Assembly: GCA_002102555.1 (NCBI GenBank)
Contig: MCFL01000003.1
Coordinates: forward strand, 372,001-436,000
From: Catenaria anguillulae PL171
Lineage: Eukaryota > Blastocladiomycota > Blastocladiomycetes > Blastocladiales > Catenariaceae
Reading direction: 5' to 3'
Length of the DNA stretch: 64,000 bases
The notes beneath the pieces are model-generated. The model was not told the DNA's origin and made no database searches. It saw nothing but the letters and a program-made list of their open reading frames with translations. This document shows positions 51,411 to 63,111 of the stretch, one piece after another. Positions within the stretch are counted from its first letter, which is position 1. Each line of letters starts with the position of its first letter. The position numbers were made by a program, and so were the translations under genes.

Positions 51411-51829
51411 GGTGGATGAATAGCTGCCAGCGTGCTGTGTCGGTTGGGCGGAAAGGAATAAAGGACGATCACACGACGGCGGTCAGGTTGAGGTGATGCG
51501 CGTTGGTGGAGGAAGTGGGAACGAGCAAGTAGAACTTTCAAGGGAGCCCAGCCAACATCCAAGCGCAGAATACGCTCAATGCGCTAGGTTTTCCTTTCAA
51601 GAGGTTGTCTATGTGCGACGGGTCTTGGGTTTGCCTCAACAATACAAACACGAAGCTTCCATTGATTGAGGACGGCCTGGACAAGGCAGATCGGCGTGCC
51701 CAAGCATCATGAGTGATAGAAATTAGTTCTTAGGTAGTGACTGTAACACATCAAATGACATGAAACAGTGACAATTAGACAAAGTGAATGAATGAATGAA
51801 GAGTCGAACTCTTTCTTGGTTTATCCTGG
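51411..51829. other. Intergenic between paralogs 1 and 2
   Basis: About 420 bp; should contain the paralog 1 promoter and paralog 2 3' UTR. No gene seen. Confidence 0.4.
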
Positions 51830-53641
51830 TCATCCTTGTTGGTGCTGATTGCGCTCGACACGGACATGTGCGCCCAGCTCCAAGGACCCATCCCACCGTT
51901 GGTTAGCGACATCCAGAAGCAGTTCCCACGCTGGAGCTGCCTTTGCCGAGGTCGACACAGACAGTCGTTGCACGTCGGCACACGTGACGCGATACCCGGT
52001 GGTGGCGACGGCGACCAGGGTGAGATGCTTGAAGCTACAGGCGATTCGCAAATGATGACAATCTCTTCGCTGATTTCACTCGACAAGGCATCCGACAAGG
52101 GTCCATTTGCTGTCGCAGTTGGTTGACCGCGAGACTCGATGCGAGTCAGGTCTTTGGAAGCACCCGCTTGGCAGCAGCTGACGATGGGCAGATCAATGGC
52201 TGGTCGCCCCGAGTCAAGCGGACGAGAAGCGAGCTTGTTCTGCCGCTGCATTTGCGCGAATAAATGCAAATCGTCGACCCGTTGGCTCTCGTCCCTGCTA
52301 GCATCTGGCCTTGGCAACCGGCGACTGCCAGATCCGAGCTCGATTCGAAACTCAAACAAGCGAATGAAGAAAAGGGACCATCCGACGGTCCAGAAAGGGG
52401 CAAACGCCATGATTCCCCAGATATTGAGCACTTGAAGTATGGCTTGTGCAACAAAGACGAGCGAAATGAGCGCCGAAAAAATGATTCGAAGCCGAGCAGA
52501 TGGGCTGCAAAGATACCACTTGCGCAGTGTTGTGGAGCCAGCGGTCTCGACTTGCGTGACTCCCAATTGCTCACCAGCAGCGCAGATTGTTGGCGCTTTG
52601 ATCCCCCCCCGCCACGATATGAGCCTTGCTCCGCAGCATTAAGAGCGTAGCCGTCGCGATACCAAAAGATGAGGACAGTGACTACCCCTTCCTGCAAGCA
52701 AGGCATGTTCAGTGAGACACACGTCACGTCTGCACGGAAGAGAGACAATGAGCCGATATATATGTACCATAAACATCATGTAGACAGCCGCGCTTGCATT
52801 GAGCACGCTGCGCATCACTTGACGAATCCACATGGTTTGAAATGGCGATACTTGCAAAGTAACGGCTTGAACCTCAAACACGGTGGCCATCCCTCGCGTC
52901 GAGATTGCAAGAAAAAGGAATGCACCAGTCGAGACTTGAGCGATGGGTTTGACCCGCGGCCAAGCGGATTGAAGGGCGATTGCGCGGCGGTACGCAACAC
53001 CGCACATGAGGATGACAGCAAGCAAAAGGGTCCACTGCTGGCAAAGGCGAATGTAGCCCTGTGAAATGGGGCTGCCGAAACCTATGACAGGGATGACAAT
53101 GGCCTCAAGCAAGAGGGAGACAATGACCATAGATGCCGCGGTAAAGAGCGTGAAAGTCACCTTGGTGGATGCGCATGAACTCGGAATCGATGTCTTTTGG
53201 TCGCGTTGGGGCAGCGGACGGCAAAGCGCATGTGCGACTTTCACCAGGATGGCCCCAATCAGAAAGTGTTGGCCGCCATTGTTCCCACAAAGGCGACGCG
53301 AAGCCTGCCGGGCTTGGGGTGGCGGGGCACCAGGCGGGAGAAACGGAAAGCCGGAGGGTGTCGGCCGAGTTTGACGGCGGTCCATTGCTCGGCAAATGAG
53401 AAGGAAATCCGGGAGGAGGCGTGCGTGGGATTGAAAAGTCGTCGTGTCCTGGTTTGCGAGACGGTTGGCCTGGAAACAAGCTTTGAGAACCATTCCCTCC
53501 AACAGGGAACGGGAAAGGCGGCGGCGGTTGCCAAACGCGAACCCATGACTGACGGGCAGTGTCTCCTGGCCGCCTTTCGAACGGATCGGGCGGTACAAAG
53601 CCATCCGGAAATGCCGGCAAGGTCGGAATGTCTTCTATCGG
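51830..53641 (-). CDS. Seven-TM receptor-like protein, tandem paralog 2 (frame-broken)
   Basis: Supported exons about 52768-53641 and 51830-52691. The N-terminus is Pro-rich with a WVRVW motif also seen in paralog 3, then helix 1 (LIGAILVKVAHAL), helix 2 (VIVSLLLEAIVIPVIGFG), helix 3 ending YRRAIAL, helices 4 and 5 to MMFM at the intron, then EGVVTVLIFWYRDGYAL, helix 6 (IIFSALISLVFVAQAILQVL) and helix 7 ending FFIRLFEFRIELG. The C-terminal block AWELLLDVANQRWDGSLEL is shared with paralog 3. Frame changes near 53.3 kb (two) and 52.0 kb each fit one missing base. An upstream first exon is likely, because the supported start is an acceptor site. Confidence 0.6.
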
Positions 53642-54016
53642 CTACATACATGACGGGGTCCTTGAGTGAGTGCCGCAGGACGACATGTTGTTCAACGACC
53701 GCACGAACAAAGGGAGAGCCGGACAGGTCGTGTCGAGATTAAAACGGAAATGTTGCCAACGAACCATTGCACGGGGTTGTCACTGACTTGAATATTCTTT
53801 TCGAATTTCATTCTCCGCCTTATTTTGGCCCTTGTGGCGGCATCAACGGCAGCACAACCGTTCAAAGTATATGGCATGGTGCAAACAAATTGCCCAGTAC
53901 CGTACGTGCGGAAAGTCGTCCAGATGCAATAGGGTGAATGTATTCATATGGCAAAATGAAGATGAATGATCAATGTGAGAAATGGTGGGGAATCAAGAGG
54001 CAGCACAAAAACAAAT
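53642..54016. other. Intergenic between paralogs 2 and 3
   Basis: About 375 bp. It probably includes the unresolved first exon and promoter of paralog 2 (a short frame at 53692-53877 starting MPYTLNGCAAVDAATR is a candidate). Nothing else seen. Confidence 0.3.
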
Positions 54017-55801
54017 CTAGGCAGAATGGGCCGACGACGGCCGTGATGGGCAGGAGGACTCGGACACAGAATTGCCTGTCAAGCGGCGGCCAGCGACTTG
54101 CAACTCGCCCTCCCACCGCTGATTTGCGATATCGTGGAGCATGTCCCACGCATCTGCGACAGCCGCACGACGTGCGGGTGAACTGTCAAATCACGCGATT
54201 CAGACTGTGGGCTTGTTGCTTTGGATGACTCGGGCGAAGAGCTTGAGACTAGGGATATGGTCCGTGATGAGGCAAAGCTGGCACCATGTGACGAGGCATG
54301 CTGGCCTTGATCTGGAGCAGAAGGGGAGGCAGGTACGTGATGGTGAGGAGTCTGGTGAGGGGCGAGGGGCATGCCCAGCTGGCATGCTGGTGACGAAAGG
54401 GCCGACGGCTGCACATGTGGCGTTGCCTGGAATCGGGCTGTACTGAAGGGATGATGGGAGCAATACCCAGGTCTTGGAGAGTTGCGCTCGGGGATTTGTT
54501 GGTTTCGAGCTCGATGCGAAACTCGAAGAGACGGATAAGAAACAACGCCCAACCCATGGTGTAGAATGGCGAAAAGAAGGTGATCCCCCAAAAGTTGAGC
54601 GATTGCAGGACGGCTTGGATGAAAAAAATGAGCGAGAGAAGGATGGCAAATGTGATGCGATAGCGAGCATTAGACGTCCCGCAAAAGCGTCGCTTCCACT
54701 TTGCAACCTGCCGTTGACGCTTTGATCGAGGCGTCTGAACCTTTTGCGGCGGCTGGGGACTCATGTGGCTACCTGCTGCAGAGCCGTGCATCATTTCGTT
54801 AAGCATGGACGTCCGCGGCACTCGAGTCGCGTGGCCTTCGTGGTAAAAGAAAATGACGGCGGTGACAAATCCTTCCTGTAGAAGTGCGACATGGGAGGTG
54901 TTACAAGAGAGTAGGTAGACTTGGACTTCAAGGCTCAGGACAGGCATGATGTGAACGAACCATGTACAAAACATAAAGGGCGGCCGCAATGTTGACAATC
55001 GTGCGCGCGATTTGACGTGCGAAAATGGTTTGGAATGGCGACGTTTGCCGAGAAATAGAGCGGGCTTCGTAGTACGTTGACATTATTCGGGTCGCAATAG
55101 CACACATCAAGAATGTCCCAGTCGCAAGGTAGGTGACAATCTTGCCCCGCGGCCATGCGATCTGAATTGCCATGGCCCGGCGATGGGCCACAGCAGCAAT
55201 GAGAATGATGGCAAACAGCAAAACCCATGCTTGAATGATGCGGACGATTCCTTGGCCTCCAGGGTTCCCGAACCCAATCATCGGTAACGAAACGGATTCG
55301 AGGATCATGGAAAGCGACAGGAACGCGGTGGCAATATAGAGAGTTGAGGAGACGGTCGACGAGGAAGAAGGCTCAGCCTCTGAGTTACCTGGGCGGCACA
55401 TGGACTGGATGGCTTTGAGCAGGACGGCACCGAGGAGCAGCTGATTGGCCGCCGATGTTGCAACCATGGTCATGCGCTTGCTGAATGGGTTGGGCGGCGG
55501 TCGGAATCCGCGCGGAATGCTGAGAACATCATTAGCTGGAGTCTGAGGGACGGCATCATTCGGCGCTCCGCCGTTACCCCACCACGATCCATCTGGCGGG
55601 ACCGCCAGCCGTCCTGATCAAGCTTGTCGGCTTCCTCGACGCTGCCGGAATCGTCACCGCCGTTCTGAGGCCACCTCCGCCGCCATCCGCCCCATCCAAT
55701 TTGCTCGGGCCACGGCCGGACCCACCATTTCCGGCCAGGTTCGTTTTCGCGCGTGATCCACCAGTTTGGCATTGAGTCATCACGGTGACTGTCGGCTGGG
55801 T
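54017..55801 (-). CDS. Seven-TM receptor-like protein, tandem paralog 3 (frame-broken)
   Basis: Supported exons 54961-55801 and 54017-54875. The N-terminus has RKWWVRPWPEQ, matching the WVR-W motif of paralog 2, then five helices (NQLLLGAVLLKAIQSM; SLSMILESVSLPMIGFG; VLLFAIILIAAVAHRRAMAI; YLATGTFLMCAIATRIMS; NIAAALYVLYM). The intron falls at LYM|EGFVTAVIFFYHEGHA. Exon 2 has helix 6 (AILLSLIFFIQAVLQSLNF), helix 7 ending RLFEFRIELE, a Ser/Pro linker and AWDMLHDIANQRWEGELQV near the end. Frame changes near 55.55, 54.43 and 54.18 kb each fit one missing base. Helix 3 and 7 ends match the paralogs, so the fold is shared; ligand and partner are unknown. Confidence 0.6.
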
Positions 55802-56626
55802 CTGTTGGCTGATTTCGACGGCCGTTCGCGAGGCTGCAGATGGAGATGGGACATGTCGTTAGATGCTACATGACCGCTGCTGATCTGGGCGATTTCGGCC
55901 CGTCGCACGGACCTCATTGACATTGCGTAACTTTGCACGTTTCAGAGTGAGCAGAGCGGGCGATACGACCGTTGGGAGTAGAGTGACAGAAGGGACGGAA
56001 GCTTGGTGGGAGTGAGGACTGTTTGATGTCGGCGGCACTGGAAGGATATTCATGTGTAAACATGGTACCGGTACGAGTTCGAATCGCGGGGCATGGCATA
56101 CTTATGGACCATTCACCTGTCTGCCTTTGATCAACCACAAATCCTAGTATCGATCCATGAATTGGCGGCGAAAATGACATGAGGGATGCGGAACCCCCGC
56201 AGACCAGGGAATTCCATAAAGCAGCAGCCTGTAACCGCTTGCGTGGGCACTGCGGGAAAGTTGGCAAGTTTCACTCGGAGCATTTCATTGCATGCGATGT
56301 GACCAGAAAAGTGTGGATGCTGTATCAGAAGAGCGCGGAAGCACCCGTCGCAATCTCGGTCAAAATGAGTCGCCGGCGGAACAAGGAGTGGCGGTGCAGA
56401 CAGATGACCGTGTTGCAAGCGTTGTTGCTCTGGTGTTACTGTACAGTGTAAACGGGCGCAGAGCAAGCTGTTTGAATGCAACCGGAATTGACTTGTGCTG
56501 CCCTCTACACGTCCGTGGTAAGTAGCGTGTCCAGTTTGTGTCCGTTCCAATCCCCACCTCCCCAGTCTTGCAAGAGGAGTGAATTGACGAGACGCCGGCA
56601 GGCCTGCTCGCCACACAAGATGTATA
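55802..56626. other. Intergenic, no gene seen
   Basis: About 820 bp between paralog 3 and EEF2KMT. Frames up to 168 codons occur on the minus strand but show no domain, and the composition is unlike the neighbours. May contain the first exon of paralog 3. Confidence 0.35.
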
Positions 56627-58026
56627 TTACACGCCAACTAGACCAATCTTGAGCAACGCAATCGGCGAGCCAACCTCATCCAACGGAAACTTGGTTACGG
56701 GCGGCGACTCGGCGCAGACAACTAAGTGTGCAAGCCCATGGGACGCAAGCGTTTCGCGCAGCTTATCAAATGTCGCTTGGCGTCGGACTGCGGTCGCCAT
56801 GAGGACGTTCAGCTCACGCTTGTGCTGCCTTGCAGCGAGCAGAAATGCTCGGACGCACTGGGCGAGAGCGGGAAGCAGGTCGGGGTCATACACCTGTGAA
56901 ATGAACAGGGAGATCAGGTGAGACTCTCTTTCTAGCCTGTGTGGGAACACAAGGCATACCGTATCTGCACACAAGAGCACCTCCGGCGTCATGGACTGCA
57001 CTGACTCCGGTGTAGCGCATGCAAACCAATCGAGCGGGCGGACTTGAAGGTCGGTTGTCGAATCGGGGTTCTTGTCTGCTCGTCTCAGGCACACACGTCC
57101 GTCAGTGTGGGTGAGAGCAGGGCGAGAAATGAAACAAGCGTACCCTTGTACTCGTTGATGTTTGCCTGCAACATCTTGAGCACCTCGGAGTGAAAGTCAG
57201 TCATCATGACTTGATTTGCGCCCAGGTGTGCAATCACGAGCCCAAGCATGCCAACGCCGGATCCGAGTTCGAGGACACGCTGCCCGCGAACGAGTGCTGG
57301 GTTGACAAGGAGGTACTCGGCGAAGGCGAGCGCAGCGGGCCACGTCTTGAGACCAGTTGTGCCTAGAAATTTACGTTGATCCTTGTGAGAAATGGTAATG
57401 CGATTTCTTGGAAACGCACATCACAACACACATACCGCCAGAAATCGCTCGTTGATGCTCAAATGTCGAAACATGCGATTCGCAGTGTTCGTCCAGAAAC
57501 CAAGTCTTGACAGTGAAATCGGGGCCTCGCTCTATCATGCGCAAGCGCAAGCGACGGTAGTTGAGCAAACAGAACAACAATCCACCGAGTAATTCGAAGC
57601 GACATACCCCATGTCGGCTCGTCACCGTGAATGTTTGCGGCCATTGCGCATCGAAGCATGACAATCTCCTCATCGACTTCCTACACACGACACCAGGGCG
57701 GTCCCGGCGGCGGTTCGCATCGTGAGTAACCTCGCTGACGGCAATCCATAGCTACTGGTACGCAATACCTCGCCTGCATCCTCGATCATCCTCATGTACC
57801 GCTTGAGCCAAGTCCCAGTATACTCTTTGCATGGCAACAAATCCCGATCTTGTGCCCAGCGAAGAATGTGCTCGACGATGGCCGCCTGTGTTTGAGCGGA
57901 AACAAGTTTGGCGGTTGTCGATGGCCACGCAAACATGTGGTGCGGGCAGTTGCCAAGGAATTGGCGCTTTATGAAATGCAATTCATTGAGTGATAGTTGT
58001 GCAGTGTCTTTCATTTTGGAAGTCAT
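56627..58026 (-). CDS. EEF2KMT: eEF2 lysine methyltransferase (FAM86 / EFM3 family)
   Basis: Six exons (57769-58026, 57608-57680, 57436-57531, 57144-57362, 56960-57075, 56627-56893) join in phase for 342 residues. The N-terminal part has the family's FIKRQFLGN and TGTWLKRYMRMIED blocks. The methyltransferase core begins with TTGLKTWPAALAFAEYL, the SAM-binding loop VLELGSGVGMLGLVIAHLGA and motif II MMTDFHSEVLKML, then VRPLDWF and a catalytic-side VYDPDLLPAL, followed by the C-terminal Rossmann strands. EFM3/EEF2KMT trimethylates a lysine on elongation factor 2 in the cytosol. The start at 58026 is the first ATG giving MTSKMKDTAQLSLNELHF. All five introns are short with gtatg/gtacg/gtatt donors. 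Confidence 0.9.
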
Positions 58027-58142
58027 GAGAAGGAGAAAAGTGGCCAACTCAACATCGATCTACCGGAAGACCGGTCGGACGGCATGCATGACCAACATGT
58101 TGGTTTACGAAAGAAAAACAGAAATTCAATATTCACATTCGG

Positions 58143-58158
58143 AGGGGGGGGGGGGGGA
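58143..58158 (+). repeat. Poly-G tract
   Basis: A G run of about 16 bases downstream (on the minus-strand reading, upstream) of EEF2KMT, in the gap before FIS1. Simple-sequence tract; may be promoter-proximal for EEF2KMT. Confidence 0.8.
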
Positions 58159-58325
58159 AGGTAATTACAGCTCTTGATATTTAGCACCGGACGAGCGGGC
58201 TCTCGAGAGGGCAAGAAAATGAACCAACAGATTCGCCCTTGCATCCAGGCGAGGACCAAAGTGGAAATGCGACTGGCACGTTTGCCACTACACCGAATCC
58301 ACAATTCTTGGGCAGTCGTCGCGGC

Positions 58326-59102
58326 CTACTTGCTGCTCCTTGTCAACAAGCCAACAACCAACCCGACCGCCGCCACCGCCCCGCCGACAATGGCCATTCC
58401 AATCATTCCATCTTTGCGCACCTGCTCGTCAACGGCATCCACAATGCTCAACGCCTGTGGGTTGTTGGGATGATCCTTGAGAATGGCCTGGGCCATGTCG
58501 CGCGCGCGCGAAAACTCGCCCATTTTGAAGCAGCCGAGGGCGGCATAGTACCTGGCCTCATCGCGCATGGTCGGCGCGGTGCGAACGAGTTCTGTATTGG
58601 GGAGAGAGTGCCGGCACGGGGGGGTCAGTCGGAATGACTTGAGACGCGACAGGCAACGGCTCCAGTGGTGCGTACGGGTCAAGAGCTCGACGCCGAGCTG
58701 GATCTCTTCGCGGCGGTTGCTGTGAACTAGACCCCAAGCGTAGTTGAAGGTGGTGGATGCTAGGAAACAGCGAGGCAGAGGTTTGCGGATCGTTAGCTTG
58801 ATGTCACCCTGCAAGTAACGTGCGGCTGGACTGCGCGCCGCCATTCTAACTTTCAAGGCCGGCACTTGAGCGAGTAGCAAACCGTGGCGGCATGTTTTCC
58901 ATGGAGGCCGCGCAGGTCACACATGCCTTGCCTCGCACGCGAATGTGCCGACGGTTGAGACTGGATGGCGAGACACACGGAAGGTGGAAGGTGGCGACAT
59001 ACACGAAGGGCTTGGCTTCTCTGCCTCATACTGCTTGCGCAGCATGGCCAGATCCTTTTGTTCCAAGTCGATGGTGCCTTCGAGGAGATTGGTGTTTGAC
59101 AT
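58326..59102 (-). CDS. FIS1: Mitochondrial fission protein FIS1
   Basis: Three exons (59003-59102, 58676-58759, 58326-58591) give 149 residues, the FIS1 size. A helical N-terminus (LEQKDLAMLRKQYEAE) leads to FNYAWGLVHSNRREEIQLGVELL and the TPR-like core MRDEARYYAALGCFKMGEFSRARDM...LKDHPNNPQAL. A single C-terminal TM (IGMAIVGGAVAAVGLVVGLL) and a short polar tail ending in RSSK anchor it in the outer mitochondrial and peroxisomal membranes. FIS1 recruits the dynamin-related fission machinery. Assignment is secure. Confidence 0.93.
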
Positions 59103-59441
59103 GGTTGCGGGTTTCATAGAGTGGATAGCACTAACTTTTTGCTCAGGAGTTGAAAGAGCTGGAACTGACGTGGAACTGAGGACGAGCCAAGACGAACAGG
59201 CATTGGGCAACCTTCGACGGCACGCGTTGAACCACACGAGATGCCAGGAACAGAAAAGAACATTGAAAGTGATATGTTGGAATAACTATACCAAGAGAAC
59301 AGGACATGAAAAGTGTATGCATGAAGGAAATGGCAAAGGAAGGGGAGTGCGATGTGTGTACAAATAGCGCCGCTACAACAGACAGCAGAAGGACACCAAA
59401 CGAGAACAGGCACAAACAGACACAAAGTTGCGCTCGGCGTT
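59103..59441. other. Intergenic, no gene seen
   Basis: About 340 bp; FIS1 promoter expected here and the 3' UTR of the first surface-protein gene. Nothing else recognised. Confidence 0.35.
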
Positions 59442-60508
59442 CTACATGGCCACCGCCATGACAGCACCAACCAGGGTGGCAACCGCTCCGGCAACCCACC
59501 GCGCCTGGGTCGCTCCATCAAAGGCACCCGACACCGGAGGCATCTTTTGTTGGCTGGCCGCCTCCAAATCCAGCGGCGTGTACACGTAGAAAACACCCGA
59601 CGTGATGCCAAGCCAGGGGATTTCACCTTGCTCTGCGGGCCGCTTGTCAATGATCCGCAACCGGAAGTCTCGCCCCTCGGGGAAGTTGTTGGCGGGAATC
59701 TCCCACTTGAACTCTGTGGCGGTGCGGTCAAGTTCCGTGATGTTTTCCCACTTGTTGGCCTCGGACCGGCGGCCCCATTGAAGGACCAGGCGCTCCGGTT
59801 CAAACTTGAGACCCTCAAGGGTCCAAGAGGCATTGAGAGGGTTGGTTTTGGAGCCGCGGGCAAGCACGGGAATGCGCCACCATGGCTGTTGGAGCTGGAG
59901 ATTGGCCTCCATCGGCCAGTTGAAATGAGGACCTGCCAAAACAAAACATGCGAAGCAAAATACGACGTGAGACTGCGACTCAGCCAAAAAAAAAGGGCGA
60001 GTGGAAAGAGGTATACGTAGGTATACGTACGAAGGAACGGGTTGTCGCCGCCGTCCGTGATGGTTCCGGGACCTTCCACGACTGGAGCGCCATCGCCGAG
60101 GCCACCATTGTTGTTGTTACCAGCACCAATAGTCCCTGGCTGGTCGAACGCGGGGTTGCGACCGCCGTTGCCCCCGTTGGCGTTGTTGCCAGCACCAGCG
60201 TTACCTCCGTTTGCATTGTTACCCGTGCCGGCATTCGTATTGCCATTGCCTGCGTTACCCGTGCCGGCATTGCCTCCGTTGCCAGCGCCGGCATTGCCCG
60301 TTCCACCGTTTCCTGCGCCTGCATTATTGCCGGCGCCGGCGTTACCCTGGCCGCCGCCACCGGCAGCGCCGCCGTTGTTGCCTTGTGCAAAGACACTCGT
60401 AGCAGCGAGAAGGGCGACGAGAGCAGTGAGGACGAGGACCACGAGCGCACGGTTGCGGTGATGTGCGGGGCAGCGGCCAGCACGAACGGTTGGGGATGAG
60501 CGAGTCAT
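59442..60508 (-). CDS. Secreted Gly/Asn-rich Kre9-like (GPI-type) surface protein 1
   Basis: Two exons (60031-60508, 59442-59932) give 322 residues. A signal peptide (ALVVLVLTALVALLAATSVFA) is followed by about 85 residues of GN/GA repeats (NAGAGNGG type). A beta-sandwich of about 100 residues matches the fungal Ser-Thr-rich GPI-anchored/Kre9-KNH family: LNASWTLEGLKFEPERLVLQW, FKWEIPANNFPEGRDFRLRI, and SGVFYVYTP. The C-terminus is hydrophobic (AGAVATLVGAVMAVAM) and would fit a GPI signal. Likely an extracellular wall or adhesion protein; function inferred. Confidence 0.8.
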
Positions 60509-60833
60509 TGCTTGTTGTTTGTTGGTTGAGCGAGTATCAGGAGATTGAATGGAGCTGTCGATGGGGAGGAATGCGTCAAGAGATTGTGGGAGGAAGGCGA
60601 GCATCCATAGTGAATGTGTATCGTCTACATAAGTACTTTGTCCCGTTAGCGCGAAGGCAAGAGCGGTCGGTGGAGCGGTGTGACGGCGGCCGGGTCACGT
60701 GTGGGCAGGAAGCGGTCAGCGGTCCTTTCTTAGCTCCACCCACGCTTCCACTCAGTACTCAGTGATGCATTCTCGATATTGTGCCGGTATGTATTCCGTT
60801 CCAAGATACATGTGATGGTAAATGTACTACAGT
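60509..60833. other. Intergenic between surface proteins 1 and 2
   Basis: About 325 bp; promoter of protein 1 and 3' UTR of protein 2 expected. No gene seen. Confidence 0.35.
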
Positions 60834-61520
60834 TTACCACCCACCCATTAACCCCACCACCGTGGCAACGCTGGCAACCGCCATCCACCACCCACATGCT
60901 CGCACCTTTGCCGCCCAATTCCCCTCTCCAAATGACACATCCTCAATCCCCGGGCCACCATTCGTCGCTGCGGCCTTCAAATTCATAGGCACATACACCT
61001 GAAACTCGCCCGACTCGATTCCCGGCCATCCAATCTGCCCCTGAGGCGGCGGATCCTTGGGCACCACCCGCAACTTGTAATCCCTGCCCTCGTCCAGCGC
61101 GTCTGGCACCTTCCAGTCATGCTTTGTGGCTGTCGGATCGAGTTCGGCTATCGTGGTCCATACCTTGGGCGACACGGACCGCCCGCCGTATTCAAGAAGG
61201 ATCTTTGCCGGTGGGGCAAATCCGCGGTCGGCTAACCGGTCGAGCGGCGACCAGGTTGCATTGAGCGTCGAGCCGCGAGACTGGACCGGTCGTTGCCACC
61301 ATGCCTCGGACTGTGCCTTGAGCGGCCAAAGGAAAATCGGGTCTGCACATTGAGAGTGGCATTGGACTTGTCATTCCTGAGTTTTGTTTTGTTTCATGGT
61401 AGTACGGAGAGTATGGTACCTGACGCTGGCGGCTTGGAGCCATCAATGTCACCATCTGCCGCCGAGGTGAGGCAGACCAATGAGAAAATGACAATGATAC
61501 TGACTGACGGGTCAGAATGC
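60834..61520 (-). CDS. Kre9-like surface protein 2, 5' end unresolved
   Basis: The main exon 60834-61342 codes LNATWSPLDRLADRGF, HDWKVPDALDEGRDYKLRV and SGEFQVYVPMNL, the same sandwich as its neighbours, and a hydrophobic end (WWMAVASVATVVGLMGGW). A phase-correct upstream exon from 61420 carries a hydrophobic leader (SIIVIFSLVCLTSAADGD) like a signal peptide, but no ATG was found for it within reach, so a first exon is missing. Unlike proteins 1 and 3 it lacks a long Gly/Asn repeat in the part seen. Confidence 0.6.
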
Positions 61521-61670
61521 AATCGGCAATATGAAAGAACCGAAAATGTAGCGTGTGCAATGAACAAGTGAGGGTGAATACATAATGGACGTCTTTTTGA
61601 GGGAAGTAGGAAGAAAAAATGGATGCATGCACACTGACATGAAGGAACAAAGTGGACACGATGCGCAAAT

Positions 61671-62666
61671 CTAGACAAGGACAAGGAGACCCAACGCTCC
61701 AGCGCCAACAACCGCCATCCAACTGGCCGACCGACTCACGCCTGGTCGAGCACTCGACGCGGGATCCAACTTTTGCGCTGCAACCGCGGCCAAGTCGGAC
61801 GGTGTGTACACTTGGAACCGCCCCGAAATGATGCCCGGCCACGCGACCTCTCCCTCTTGCGGTGGCTCGGTGCTTGAAATCTTGAGCTTGTAGTCGCGGC
61901 CCATCTCAATGCCGCCCGCTGCGGGAAGTTCCCAGTTGAACTTGGTTTCGCTCGATGCCAGAGTGGTGATGTTGGTGAGCGCGCTCTTTGACGAATCCTT
62001 GTAGTACTGGAGGACGATGCGTGCGGGCTTGTTTTGAAGGCCCTCGAGGGTCCATGAGATGTTGAGTGGGCGGGTTTTGGAGCCTTTGGCAATGACAGGG
62101 ACCTCTGCAAACGAATGGCGGGGACAGTAGTGTGAGCAACATCATGAAAGCGAGGGCCAAGAAATACCTCAATACGTACGCCACCACGGCTGAGATTGAA
62201 GTTCTGGCGGCCAAATGAAGCGGGGGTCTAATCAACGTGAGTGAGAATCGAGAGTGAGACGAAGTGAAATGTCGGATGCCAGGACCAAATGTGGAATCAA
62301 CGTACTGACGCCGGGACGGGCATCTCCACCGGAAATGACACCAGGTCCTTCACCCACCAAGTCGCCACCATTATTGCCGTTCCCACCGCCATTGGCGCCG
62401 TTGCCGCCATTCTCGCCACCGCCTCCGTTGTTGCCTCCTCCTCCGTTGTTACCGCCTCCATTGTTGCCTCCTCCGTTGTTACCACCTCCACCATTGTTGG
62501 CATTGCCGCCGCCACCATTATTCGCGTTACCGCCGCCACCGTTGCCGTTGCCAGCATTGCCGCCGCCTCCATTGTTGCCCTGAGCGGCAACGCTTGGAGC
62601 GTGGATGGAAATGAGCGCCAGAATGACGGCGAGGAGAAGGAGAGCAAGCTTTGAGCGAGTCGCCAT
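61671..62666 (-). CDS. Secreted Gly/Asn-rich Kre9-like surface protein 3
   Basis: Three exons (62306-62666, 62180-62227, 61671-62104) give 280 residues. A signal peptide (MATRSKLALLLLAVILALIS) is followed by a nearly pure Gly/Asn repeat of about 60 residues (GGGNANNGGGG type). The small middle exon codes FIWPPELQSQPWW. The sandwich follows: LNISWTLEGLQNKPARIVLQYY, FNWELPAAGGIEMGRDYKL, SGRFQVYTPSDL. The hydrophobic end (WMAVVGAGALGLLVLV) fits a GPI signal. It ends about 150 bp from the leader-like exon of protein 2, in tandem with it. Confidence 0.8.
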
Positions 62667-63111
62667 GGTGTTCGAATTGGTTGAAAGAGGGGAGTGCCTC
62701 CGTGTTCCGGGGTATGGTGACGAGGAGTGGCGAGGCAAAGCGTTGACGGACGGGCGTGTCGGCTGCGTTGAGGGCTTCTTGCAGTGTGTATAATTCATGG
62801 ACGGTTGCATCGCATTGAGTACGCTGTCCTTGCTGTCGTGAGAGGTGAGGAGGTTGGGCTGCGAGGGATGACAAGAGACAAGAGGGCTCAAGAAGGGAGG
62901 CTGGCTGAGCGCGCAAGTGGATCGGCAGTCACATGCTATCGTGGCTTCCAGAATGCGTCCAGAAACAACCTCATGACCGCCCGATGATGACGAACCGAAC
63001 GCCGCGGCGTGGTGCAGAGTGCACTCGCGGCCATTCACAATAAACAATAAAAATTATGAATATTAATAATCCAAGCACACATATGCATATGGAAGCAACA
63101 AAGCAAAGAAG
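62667..63111. other. Divergent intergenic region
   Basis: About 445 bp between the surface-protein 3 start (minus) and the guanosine diphosphatase start (plus); both promoters expected. AT-rich near 63040-63070. No gene seen. Confidence 0.4.

Noticed and set aside
56060-56100. Second GTTCGAATC motif suggesting a tRNA
   Set aside because: Flanking bases do not form the T-arm, and no D-arm is upstream.
56131-56637. 168-codon minus-strand frame between paralog 3 and EEF2KMT
   Set aside because: His/Cys/Arg-rich with no domain pattern and overlaps the end of EEF2KMT.
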